In this document: positions 34,793 through 46,400 of the stretch, in pieces | Layout of the letters: each line of letters starts with the position of its first letter | Position numbering within the stretch: position 1 is the stretch's first letter | Assembly: GCF_014529535.1 (NCBI RefSeq) | Contig: NW_023503608.1 | Span: 6,932,501-6,996,500, forward strand | Source of the DNA: Bradysia coprophila | Taxonomy: Eukaryota; Arthropoda; Insecta; Diptera; Sciaridae | Length of the DNA stretch: 64,000 bases | Reading direction: 5' to 3' | Made by a program: the position numbers and the translations under genes | The notes under the pieces: generated by a model | Databases searched by the model: none | The model's input: the letters and a program-made list of their open reading frames with translations, nothing else | Told to the model about the DNA's origin: nothing

Positions 34793-36765
34793 TTATTCAT
34801 ATTTAGCCAACAATTCATTAACCAAGTCAATGTAGTCCTGCTTCGCCTTATCTTGACTTGTTCCACTTAAATCGTTCCATGCATTCCACTTAGCCTTTCC
34901 TTTCAAATCCAGAAGTCCAGGCTTACCTTTCAAAAAGTAATTTCGGTTTTGTGTGTAAAATAATCGCATTAATCGTTTAGTAGCATACTTGTGTTGTTAT
35001 CGCCTATGCTTCCCTGTTTGAACAAAGCGTATACTTTCAACAGCTCATCATCAGTTGGTCGCTTCGTCAAAGTTTTAACTTGATCTGCAGCTTTGTTGAA
35101 ATTCTGTTGAGTGAAGTGAAAAAGTTAGTACCGCGGTCTACTCATATTTTGTTAATATCTGCACAAAGATATGTTTATTAATTGAATATCCACCTACAGT
35201 GGAAGAATTATAAGAAGTTACATTTTCAACAATTACAATCCAATCGACGTTATTAATCCACATGCGATTTACACGTTATTAGTTTGTTATGTCACTGTTT
35301 GTAAATATTTGTTTAGGCAAGTGTGAGGTTTGCGTAACGAGCCGAGGGCGAGTGGAGTGTGGAGTAATCACACGTGCCTAAACAAGCATTTACAAGCAGT
35401 GACGTAACACATTTTTCATGTTCGTGGACGGTAAGTGCATTTTCCCTGTCACAAGCAGTGATGTAAAGTGCGCTTTACCGTGCATAAGCATGTAAAATGA
35501 CGTAGCTCCTTAGAATTGTTTACATAGTGGAGCTACGCGGGTCGTTGTAATCGATATATTTTTTACGGAAAATAAATGAAATGAAATACATATACATAGT
35601 GTCGTAACGTTGGCAATGCATGTGAATTGAATAAGGAGAATTTTATTGTAAATGTAACTTCTTATAACTCCGGGACTGTATCGTATAATTGATTTTATAT
35701 GGATTTCGTTATTTTCCCTACAAAATTGGAATCGTAATCAAAATTTAATTACGATTGCAATTCTATCTTTGTATGAAAAATTACGAAAATGTCGAATATG
35801 ACCTAAAGTGGAAGTTTAATGAAAATTCTTTCAGACATTCTATCGATGGATTTTTCATTTTCATATTTCCGTTGAAACGGGTCACAAAAATGTAAATTGT
35901 AAATTTAAAACAAAATATTTAACCTCCACATAACAGGAAAAAAAATATTCAAACCAAATTTTGAGCAAGAAAATTCACTCATAATTTCTCTGAAGCTTTG
36001 AACACATCTCGCTGACCGTTTCATAAAACAATCAGATGAAAATTATCTAACTGAACACTTATCAATGTACCGTTCGATAATGATTGAATAAAAATAGCTA
36101 CAACTAAATAGCCTCAATACGAACAACACACACTCTACGGATAATAGCGGCAGAGTCAAAATGACCCAAAATTATATCGACTAAATTTGAAGTTTTTGGA
36201 CAAAATGATGTATGGACGACTTATTCATTATCAAAAATAAAGGGCACCTTCCATACATCACTTTTCGATTGGACCACGGGAACCACCCGGAACCACCTGG
36301 AAACACTTGCAAAAATCAAGCAAAATTTCGACTCTGCCGCTATTATCCGTAGAGTGTGTGTTGTTTGTATTGAGGCTATTTAGCTACAACGACGAAAGAC
36401 CAATAGAGACACAATTGCACGATTTTGTTATCAGGGTCAATGTGATGTAACATATCAGGATTTCATGTTCTCAATTTGAAATTGAATAAGAACATAAGAG
36501 ATGCCAAAAAAGAGGATTTTTGGTGTAGTACTAAATCAGTCGAAGTAATAAGATTAGGTGCAGAGCCTATTTTTCGGATTTTCAGTCATAAAAATTCCAT
36601 AAAATTCTCACAATTTCCATAGAATTCTTAAATTTAGATTACATTTTTATGGGTTCAGAAAAATAGACAGTGATTCAGTTATATTTTCACCAATAGAGAA
36701 CGTACCAAAATGAAAAATTTATTAGTCAAATTTCTGAACTCTGAACTTACCTCTTCTAGCGACAT
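34793..36765 (-). CDS. Acyl-CoA-binding protein (3 exons, 87 aa)
   Basis: Minus-strand exons: 36765-36751 (MSLEE), 35103-34989 and 34926-34793; 264 nt, phases consistent. The product has the complete ACBP fold: FNKAADQVKTLTKRPTDDEL, LLKVYALFKQGSIGDNNT, then SKPGLLDLKGKAKWNAWNDL and a C-terminal helix ending LLAKYE. The YxLFKQ and KGKAKWxAW signatures contain the residues that hold the CoA adenine and phosphate. ACBPs bind long-chain acyl-CoA in the cytosol and supply lipid metabolism. Size is exactly that of single-domain ACBPs. A CTTTTCAG acceptor just upstream of the ATG (forward strand about 36791) suggests an untranslated first exon. An AATAAA overlaps the stop codon (GAATAAATA). The 1.65-kb first coding intron holds a MITE and hairpins. 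Confidence 0.95.
35285..35410. repeat. Hairpin-forming inverted repeat in the ACBP intron
   Basis: GTTATGTCACTGTTTGTAAA...TTGTTTAGGCA (35286-35319) pairs with TGCCTAAACAAGCATTTACA...CAGTGACGTAAC (35375-35408). Just to the right, ACGGTAAGTGCATTTT and AAGTGCGCTTTACCGT (about 35428-35483) form a second smaller inverted repeat with a similar CAAGCAGTGA(C/T)GTAA phrase. Confidence 0.65.
36097..36390. mobile_element. MITE with long terminal inverted repeats and 8-bp target-site duplication
   Basis: Element 36105-36382 (278 bp) starts TAAATAGCCTCAATACGAAC and ends TTTGTATTGAGGCTATTTA; the terminal inverted repeats run about 53 bases with one mismatch and include ACACACTCTACGGATAATAG and CGGCAGAGTC. 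The flanks 36097-36104 and 36383-36390 are both GCTACAAC, an 8-bp target duplication. The central part has no coding potential. It sits in the first intron of the ACBP gene. Confidence 0.9.
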
Positions 36766-39700
36766 TTTTGATGATGTACGTTAATGCTTCTGAAAAGATA
36801 GTGGAAATGTTAGTACTATTTTTAGGCTAATATCAACAAAATGAGAACTGGTTCAAATCTACCAGTTCAGTGACATTAAAAAGTTTTAAAGACGAACTAA
36901 ATTAACCAGTGTAGAACTACTTCGAGAATGCTAATCTGGGCGTTCAACGAGGAAGAATATGACATTGAACCATTCAGTTGAAAAAAAAAATGTATTTTCC
37001 AAACTTTCACACGTTTTCTTTCCAGCCATAGAGTGTTTCAGTTCGAACAGTTGAGGCTGTGGCCAACAATTGTGTTATAATCAACTGGAACACTCTATGC
37101 ATGGATCTCTTATTTACTTATAATTTGCAACCTCGATATTACATTCATTCCTTAAAAGGAGTAACTCAACATATTACAAAATACTGAAACTGGTTCCGAT
37201 ATACTTCAACTGAAAGCACAGTCTCATTAAGAAAGTTCTGCTCTTGAAATAACTGTAACTGCAGAAAATATCATTGTATCCAAATGGAGAACTCGCATTG
37301 AGTTTGTTTATTTTGAATATAATTAGTTGAGACAATTGTTTGTCGTCAAAAAGTGGAACCTTCAATTGTAGTAAAAATTCACTGAACCGGTGACCTCTGA
37401 CCGCTTATACATTGAAAAATACGTGCAAATAATTTAAAACGAGTCAAAGTGACTTTGACGTTGAATACATAGGGTTTTCTTCGTCGTGAAAAATGAAAGT
37501 TGCAACAACAGAAGCGGGTTTTCTGGTTTCTTTTTCTCTGCAATGTACACACGGTCTGAACTTGTAAAACATATCTATTAATATAAATCACATCGATAGC
37601 ATTGGCAATTATAAAATGGATACAAAACATGGCAAATTTTTTAATGTGTAACACCAATGATTTGTAACGGTGTCTCATTAAATTAACTTCGAACCAGTGT
37701 TGCGTTTCAATTTGAAATTCGATTTTCACGCATCATCAACGCTTGTAGTTTAATTCGATGTAGAAACTTTCCAGCCCTGAGATTTATTTAATTCAAGGAC
37801 GAATTTTAAAATGATAGAGGAAATTTTTTACTCGAATCTCAACCGAGATATCAGTGGAATTTGGTGATAAAAATTGCATTTATACTTTAATCCTGTTGTG
37901 CAGTCGTGCTTGATAATAAAATTTTAAAATAAAAATTAAAGTGTCGTTCACCGTACGACGTAATCGTATAAAAAATCCGAAGCTAAGAGTTCAAAAACGT
38001 CGTTCAAATAAATTACAAATTCAAATTAGGTTCCACCGCAACACATTTTCTTGCATCCAAATTATACTCATTTAACACAGCACAGCATTGACAAAAAAAG
38101 AGGATCATTGGCGGATTTTTGCAATATCTTCTTCGCTTCTGTGATTTCAAAGTACAATTTATCTCTTTGCTATATTGTTATCTTCACCTTTAATAAGTTT
38201 GAATTGATTGGCCTAATATTTTTAGCAATTTTTATCTGCACTTCTTATTCAAGTGTAATGTAATGAAATCGTACCTTTACCGCTGCCTACCAAACCACGA
38301 CTGATATTGTACTGATTGTTATGAAACGGTTGTAGCTCTGCTAGTTATGAGTGGGTAATTTTATTTTCTTTTCTTTTTTTTTGCATGTTTCAGTGAAGCA
38401 TTGGAGATAATTTTCCGTTGCTGTAACTAGACCGTTTTTAATTAACAATTTTATCAAAGTGTTTGTGTTGTAAGGAACTACGATATTGCCAAAATCAATG
38501 CAATATCATCGATAATTACGAATGTATTGAGTGTTATAGGGCGATTGTTAAGTTTCAATTTGAAATTAAAAATCAGCTAGATTATCTGAAAAATAATTTT
38601 GAGCATTGCAGCTTCAGACTTTGTTATTGAGTGTCAGTAAGAAGTAGTTTAGCAAGATGTACATTATGGCATAATATGCAGGAAGTACGTACATTAACAT
38701 TATGCGCATTAGAGGCTGTACGAGTCGTGAACTCGCTCAGAATTATTGCAAATATTTTTGATCTTTTTACTACTGCATGAAAATGATTAAATTTCGCGAT
38801 TGCTATATTACCATTACGTGCTTTACCAGAAAGATGGTCGAGTCATTTGAGCCAACACACTAACGTATTTCAAAAATCAGAACAGTGCTATCAATGTTAC
38901 AGTGACTCAGAAGTTCCTTCGTATATTCTGTAGGGTGTAAGTGGATCGTAAAAATTGTTCAACCTATGAAAACCTTTTCAACCTTTTTGACTCATCGAAG
39001 CAGTAGAATCACATGCGAAGATTTTTCCGAACTTTTGCGACTTTTAAAAAGTCAAGTAGGATCGATCTCTGTGGTCCCTTCACGAAGATGTTCCCCTCAA
39101 ATGATCCCTCCTATACCTATAGTCCTTGGAGAGGGGACAATACTTCTGGAAGCAGACCATCCCAAAATGTCACGACTACCAGAGGGCAGGTATTCAAACT
39201 TTTTCACGTTTGATTATTTAACTGTGCCCCTATATCTACCAACTCTCAGTCATTGATTCGACTCCTGCTTTAATTGATTAGTAGATTTTACCAATTCAAC
39301 AAACACAAAAAAAAAAATATTTTTAATATTATCAAAAGACGTCGTGTGTATGTCCAGTCCATATAAACAATTATACGATAACGTTACGGGCTGCACAAAT
39401 TCAAGGTTTAGGTAAATGTTTGAATATGCTAAGTAAATTGAATCGTACGATTGTAGAAATCAATTGATTTTTTTCGGTAAAAGTATTTAGTGTAGAGGTC
39501 AAAATTGCAGTGACGGGTCTCATAAGACGTTGTAAGAGTTGTTTATATTGAGTTAACTACAACATTTTTGAAATAAATAATTCGCTTCGACTGTATTTGT
39601 TATGTGGTCATGACCATAAATTATACAGCAATGGTATGATACACACAATGAATGGGTTGACACCATAAATATAAGTAAACATTGCAAAATACAGTCCGAT

Positions 39701-41486
39701 CGGGAGCGAACCAAGAAACACTTGTATTTTGTACATTGCTTTCAGGTTTCTTTTATTTAAACCAAATTTGGTTGCTAATCAACTTCAAATCAAACGCTGG
39801 TAATATTATTCTATTACTCTTCTATTCTACCCCCCAAATCAGTCTTATTTGAAGAATACATCTTACCACGAATTGCACAAACGAAACAAAATTTTAATCT
39901 GTTATCGACAATGATGTCAAAAATAGGTGCGTTCCCTTATAGCAAAACGTTCAGTAAAACTAAGGAAGTGAAAGATTCGACATCAAAAAGATAATTGAAA
40001 CAAACAAACTAACAGAACCAAGTCGCATTGCTAGTTGCATATATTTTACCTCATGCAGTAATTTGAAATATTTAACCGCCTGAATATATACATTTTCATA
40101 AAATTCATCGAGCGAATATTATTTTAAACCTTTGCGAAAGAAACTGTTATAGTAAGGTAACCCCGACATGGATTAAATGCAAAGCTGTGTTAATCAATCA
40201 GTAGCAATTATGGATTTTTGGGTCATATATTTTCGTAAATATTTTTAAGAAACAATTTTTTGATAAGGGACCGACCTTTATTGAATATTGTGTTTATGAG
40301 TGTGAAAGGGCTTGGATTTAAATGAGTCTAAGACGATTGCCGACGTGAATGACAATAAAAATACTCAAAAAATATTTGTAAAAGAATTTAAAAACGAAAA
40401 ACCTCAGCTAGAAATTCTCTATTTTGCTCCAGTGTTAAAATTTTAGGTTTCTGCTGAGAAAATTAATTATGTTTAATCATTAACCTTGGAATATTTGTGT
40501 TGCCAGTAAATTTTCCACTTCTCGTGCCAGATGAACATAAACCAGTAAGTGTGACATTAATATTCATTTGTAGCTTTCGTGCAATCAAATATTAATATAG
40601 ATTGGAGAGCTATTTTGTAAGGCGAACAGTTCGATTAATTGATAACGATTCGAAAAGTTTCGTTAGCCTTACCGAACCGCAGTGAGCATTATTCATTGTT
40701 CATTAAACTCGATACTTGAACACAATGCAGCACAGCAGCAGATTCTTGCAGATCTACTTTTCTTCGTGCAAAATTGTGGCAATTGGGTTAACCAAGTCTG
40801 GTTTCAATATAATCATTTTCACATTTAAAACCTAATATTCTACCGGCAATACAACTATTTGATTAGAAATGAGTTGTTATAATAAAAGTCTTTATAGAAT
40901 CGGTTCACATTGAGAACGTCTTCATATCTTTACTTTATGCTTTTGCTTTTACTGATACAGGTTTATCTCGATTGATAATTATTTCGTTAGTGTTTCTATC
41001 TCATGCCATATCCGCTGTGTCCTTGAAGGAATGCGGAGTTCTTTTATTTGTCTCATGTTTCTGTTATTTTTCTGTAATTGTTTTTATTGAACTTTTTTAC
41101 ATTTTAGTTTAATTGGTTGGTTTATTCTTTTTACGTGTATCAGCAATGGAAATGCGCTTTACATTCGCATTGCTCTTACAAAATCTACATATAAACTGCT
41201 GAGACACGTAAAACGCAGAACGAGCTTGTTTCCAACAAAATACAGGTAAGACCTATTCCGGTCGGGCTATAACCTTTCTACTCGTCAAAATAAGAATTTA
41301 GTAACACACGAACGTAATCTACTATTATATTGTTTATAACTTACTTGTGAGATTGAGATGTAAATTAAAAAGTTACTTTGATGTTCCACTGTATCATCTT
41401 TTTAAGTGACGAGCAATGGTATGCGAAATGTTATATAAACTTTAAGAAGTTCATTTTAAAGACGATTCGTACATAATTGTGAAATT

Positions 41487-41625
41487 AACCTGTCATATAC
41501 GGCTATTCATTTGTTATCGATAACGACGACACAAATAATGACAATATATGGGTAATATGGTCCTTTATATACTAAAATGTATGTTAGAAAGATTTGAAAT
41601 CATCCGTCTAAAAATACTTTGATGG
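41487..41625 (+). repeat. Dispersed repeat with TTATCGATAACGAC core (copy 1)
   Basis: AACCTGTCATATACGGCTAT, then TTGTTATCGATAACGACGAC, then TGGTCCTTTATATACTAAAA. Matching copies lie at about 47095-47210 and 61702-61840, and a partial one at 63732-63815. Confidence 0.7.
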
Positions 41626-43039
41626 ATAGAAGTAATAGACCCGATAATTATACTGTTCAGTTCATATGCTTGCCGTCTACAGGTTAAAATCTATTGCAAA
41701 ATACCTCTGGTTTTTAATGCTTATTCAAGTCACGATCTTACATACAGTTGGTAACGAAGATTCAGATGCTTAAAGCACCTTGAAAGCTCTGTGTCAGTCG
41801 AAACCCAATAGAACATACATCATTTCCGACAAGATCGCCTGAGGTTGTGTAAACAGAATATCTAAGACAATTTGTCAGTACCTTAAGCAAAACTGTTTCT
41901 TTTTGAAAATTTTTATTTTCATAAACAAGGGTAATTGACACCTTAATGCTTATTAAGCATTGCTTAATGCTTATATGTAACATTGCATAATAGTTACGCA
42001 ATTGATTACAATTTACTGATTTGACTTTATGTAACTACTGTTCTCGCCATAGGCCCGTTCAAGAATGTACACATTTAACTGGACAAAAATTGCCTGGAAG
42101 GTGCGTTATTTACGCATTATAACGTCAGTAGGATGTAGGATTTATTACCCGCGATATTGGAGGCAAATATCAAAATCAAAGTTTTGGATTTTCAATGCGA
42201 ATTTATTGAGACTGAAATGTCAGTAAAATTCAAGTTGTTTAGGCTGCCAAGACCCTGCAAAATCATTCAGAGCGAGCATATTTCTATGAACCATATTGCC
42301 GTACGTAAAATGCCAAGAGTTAATTCACTTGTGACATGAAAGAATTAATAAACAGAAAATTACGATGCGTCGATTTTGACCTTATACAATACATGAATCA
42401 ATTACTCCTAAAACCTACCGAACTACTTCTGCCCTTACATCATTAACACTATACTGACTGTGACCGTCACCCAGTTTTTGGAATGATCTGCACCTGCAGG
42501 AAGTCTGAGTGTTAAATTTCGATTCTCTAGATTCGTACGGGTCTTTCGACTTCGTAGTCATTAGCTTTGAAATTGATTATTCAGCGCAAATTAGATCTTG
42601 GTTAAAATTTAACCACCAAAAATATTGCAAAAAGTTCCGTTATTTAACAAACGAAAAAAAAATTATTTAAAGAAAAAACGTAGCACGTTACATCTTCATT
42701 ATCTTCGCAAGCACATCGTAATATTTCTCAATTTCTCCCCAAGCACGTACAGCAATGAAAAATTTATGAAGCCGTCCATGCGAACAAACTGTATGATTAG
42801 ATTATCACACCGGCCGATCGCAAGTGATCATAAAATATGAACCACACTGGTAAACTGGTGGGTAAATGATCGATTCTACTATACATACACACTCGTACAC
42901 ATATTAAATTAGCTATCGTTTGCATAATTTTCTGCTGTTAAGAATTTTTTATTGTTTAACTTTTCGGCAACATTCAGGTAACAACTTTTTATGCAAAAAT
43001 ATATGAGATTCGGCTGGTTTTTCACGTATACCATTGTCA

Positions 43040-43267
43040 TTATGTCCATCTATTTGACACAAACACATTTTCAAATGTTCTAAGTTCTACTTCAACAATT
43101 GAGCATTCATCTGATTCATCTTCCAAACGAAAATAAGTTGGAGAAACGTATAGTGAGTGGATTTGTTCGCGCTCTTGGTTCGAAGTAAAAAGTTTTACCG
43201 TTGATCGAATATCTCTCCCCACCCGTTGAGGATATCCAGTAGTTTTTAAAACCAGATCGTTGTACAT
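43040..43267 (-). CDS. Uncertain 75-aa ORF, protein-like composition
   Basis: The minus-strand ATG at 43267 opens a frame with a charged, mixed composition (for example GYPQRVGRDIRSTVKLFTS, FRLEDESDECSIVEVELRTF) unlike the K/N/F/I-rich translations of neighbouring noncoding DNA. No family recognised. It lies about 210 bases upstream of the first exon of the large DUF4774 gene, on the other strand. It may be a gene fragment, an old transposon piece or chance. Confidence 0.2.
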   Translation of the reverse strand: MYNDLVLKTTGYPQRVGRDIRSTVKLFTSNQEREQIHSLYVSPTYFRLEDESDECSIVEVELRTFENVFVSNRWT

Positions 43268-43476
43268 GCTAACTTACAGTTTAATTCATTTTGTTGACAA
43301 GCGATCACTGTTAGATTCTTTCTAAATGGTTCAACGAGATATTTGTCGTACCGAGTTTTAAGTTTTTATAAATTTATTAATTTTTGGTGATTAAAGAGTG
43401 TTGATAAAATATAGTTGTTGGACCAAGGACGTCTTCATATTTATCGAGTTTTTTTGGGATAATAAAAGGATAAAAA

Positions 43477-46400
43477 ATGAAGTGGCTAATTGTGGTAAGT
43501 TTTATTGAATTATTAGATTTATGATTTTCATTAAAAATTCAAATTTTGGATTTCAAACAAAAAAAAAAAAATTAGACCAACAAACGGTCTTATTAAATGA
43601 AAAATTTAGGTGCATGAATTTAGTACCCATATCGTAAAAATGAATAAATCAATGAACTCAGGTTAAATAATAATAATACCTGCCTCTCACGAGTACACGA
43701 GTGTAGCAAAAAAATGCAACGCATAATTGCGGTCACACTTTTGTGATGAATGTGACTATAAGCATATGTGTATTATACAGTACAGTACAGTACCATATTT
43801 TATAGTTGAATGGTCTTGAACATGAACATGCACTGAAATGCCGGCATTTTCGACCGATTACTTTTTAATTGTAATATCCGCATAATAAGCTTTAATTCTG
43901 AATTCATTAACTTGAAATTTAAATTTTATTTTTTTGTTTACATTCATTGTTTTGGTTTACTTTCCCGAAAATATGGGTTAAATGAAAAGCAATTAAGACT
44001 TGTAAGACGATATGTTATTTTTAGTTCAAGTGATTTTTATCAATGGAATGATTGAGTGCTGAAGGAGAATGCTGTTGAAGAAAGAGCTGTTTTTTTTTTA
44101 AATGAATGAAGAAATGCTTTTTTCTTTCTAATAATTTTATGACGGATGACTGATCTTTAAATGGAAACATTTTTCGATGTTTGTTTATTAGTTGACCCAG
44201 ACTGTTTTTTGTTAATTGAACTGAATTCACTAAACGAAAAAAGTGAGTGTGTTCGAACAAAGAATAAAATCCGTTGTTCATACCTAGGGCCCATACAAAT
44301 TTTGGTTCATACAATTTTTTTTATTATTTTTTTCTGAAAAACTTTCTAAGAAAGTTCTTTTTGAATCTTCTTATTACACCCAGTCTTATTATTGGAAAGA
44401 TTACCTGATAGGAATTTAAATCTTGATTTAAGTACATTTCATTTCAATGGAATTATTTTAAAGATTTGAACATTTAATCAATTAATTTAAGAAATTATGT
44501 GACGATCCAGAAGAAATAGGGCAAACATCAAAATGCGATTCGGGTTGAAAAAATCTAACTGAGAAATTCAAATTAGATCAGCTCAACGCTGCTCACTGCT
44601 ATACATAAAACGGAAAACCTCTAAACGCTTTCAAAGTATTTATTAACAAGCCTATCGCCATATAATCATTATATAGTACATTACTATATGAGGATAGTTA
44701 TAAACTAACCGTAACCGTATATATTATCAGAAAAGGAATTTGATATCTCGTATCCAGATTAGTAAAAGAATCCAAGGGGCTTTTGCACTTTTAATCATCG
44801 TGATATGAGGTATTTCAAGTGCATTCTACTTTACGAGCGAGGGAAAGGCTTTTCCCTAGTTAGGAAAAAGGCACATTCTCTCCCTGGTAAAGTAATAAAT
44901 ATTATGCATCTATTTCCAAATGTTTATTTTGACAAGTTGGTGATTTTGATTCTAAGCCGAGGGCGCGGATCATAAAGCCAACTCATCAAAATAAACATTT
45001 GGACATAGGTACATATAACTTTTTATGTGACGATGCAAAGATAGACCCAAACTTCCTCTCCGAGCTGATACATAATGATAGTCACATATAGACATATGAA
45101 ATCTATTACTTCTTTTATTTTATCTACGTCGGAATTGTCTGTTACAAAGTCAACTATACTTCATTTGCTTTTAACATGTTTTTACTATGGGACAAGTCAC
45201 TCCTCATCTCATCGCTTATTTTTACGATATTTGTCGATAACAGATACAATTTGTCCGTTTCTAATTGTTATCTCTATAGCATTTCTGATACAAGCAAAGG
45301 TGTAATAAAGGCCCGGATATTCCCCTGCAAAACAAATCACAGTGAGGTGTACTCGAATTTTTATCTGTTTTTTCATGTACCAACAAGGCCCCTATCTATT
45401 TTGTTTAATGTCTTTAAGAAACAGCATTTCAACATTCATAGAAAATAGAAAGGTATCCCTAAAAATGGTAAAGAAACTTCTATAGCAGAAAGTATGAATT
45501 TATGAAAAGTAGATTAAAGATTATTATTCACACCGGATAGCCTTTCACATTGACATTGAAACACATAATTTCCAGACTTTGGTAAATGTTTTATGAGTAC
45601 AGAATCGACTTTGCCAATACGTTCCTTTTTGTTGGATTGTAAATGTGCAACATCAAATTGCAAAACACAATTATGGCCTAGATATTGACTGAAACGGGTT
45701 TTAATTCGTAAAGTGTAAGTTGACTGACTCAAATATTCCCTCGATTAAAAATTGACTCACGCGCTTAATAAGTAAACGTTGTTTGACGTATTGGATTCAT
45801 TTGATGGCTCATTATAGTAATGATTGTCCAACGTTAATTGGTAACGAGTCTCTAATAGACGGAAGCTTTGGTAATCATGAGAAATATCGAAAGAAAACTC
45901 TTTTTACACGGTGCAGTCTAATTATTATCATTTCAAAAGCAAGTTTATTCTTAGAAATTATCGATTTAATCAAATCGTAACCGATAACCAGAACAAGAAA
46001 TTAATATCAATTAAAGGGATCACCTCGATACTGTAATTAGCCTACACATAACGACATCACAAAACGTTGATCGATGCAAATAGTTAGTTCGATGCAAATG
46101 TGACACTTAAATAATGAAGCTGTTCTAATGAAACATTATATTCTGCGCTATCACGTTATGTGTGCCTCAATTTAATACATCATTCTGCCGATTGTTTGCG
46201 GTCAAGCAAATATCCATACCAAGCGTGGAATCTCGTGGAATCTTTGCGTACCTACTTTATTGCATAAATGTTGTTCTGTGCGGCGATTATTTCAGGTTTA
46301 ATCGGATTTTTTGAACATAAATCTTTATTCACATCCGTCTTGCAGAGTAACCAACAACAAAAAAAAATGAGACACACACGACATAATTTAACACTTTAGC

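Larger units (their letters stand above)
36766..43476. other. Intergenic, 6.7 kb, no confident gene
   Basis: Scanned on both strands without finding a recognisable family. It holds a small inverted repeat around CATAGAGTGTTTCAG/AACACTCTATG (37026-37099), a hairpin TTTTACGTGT...ACACGTAAAA (about 41131-41215), and one copy of the TTATCGATAA repeat family (about 41487-41625). A compositionally protein-like minus-strand frame at 43267-43040 is listed separately. Confidence 0.4.

Noticed and set aside
38966-39256. 96-aa frame with a slightly less AT-rich core
   Set aside because: No recognisable motif, no plausible splice context, and an overlapping frame of equal quality; may be an old repeat.
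41131-41215. Hairpin considered as a tRNA or microRNA
   Set aside because: Lacks tRNA A and B box sequences and cloverleaf arms, and the stem is too short and loop too long for a microRNA precursor.
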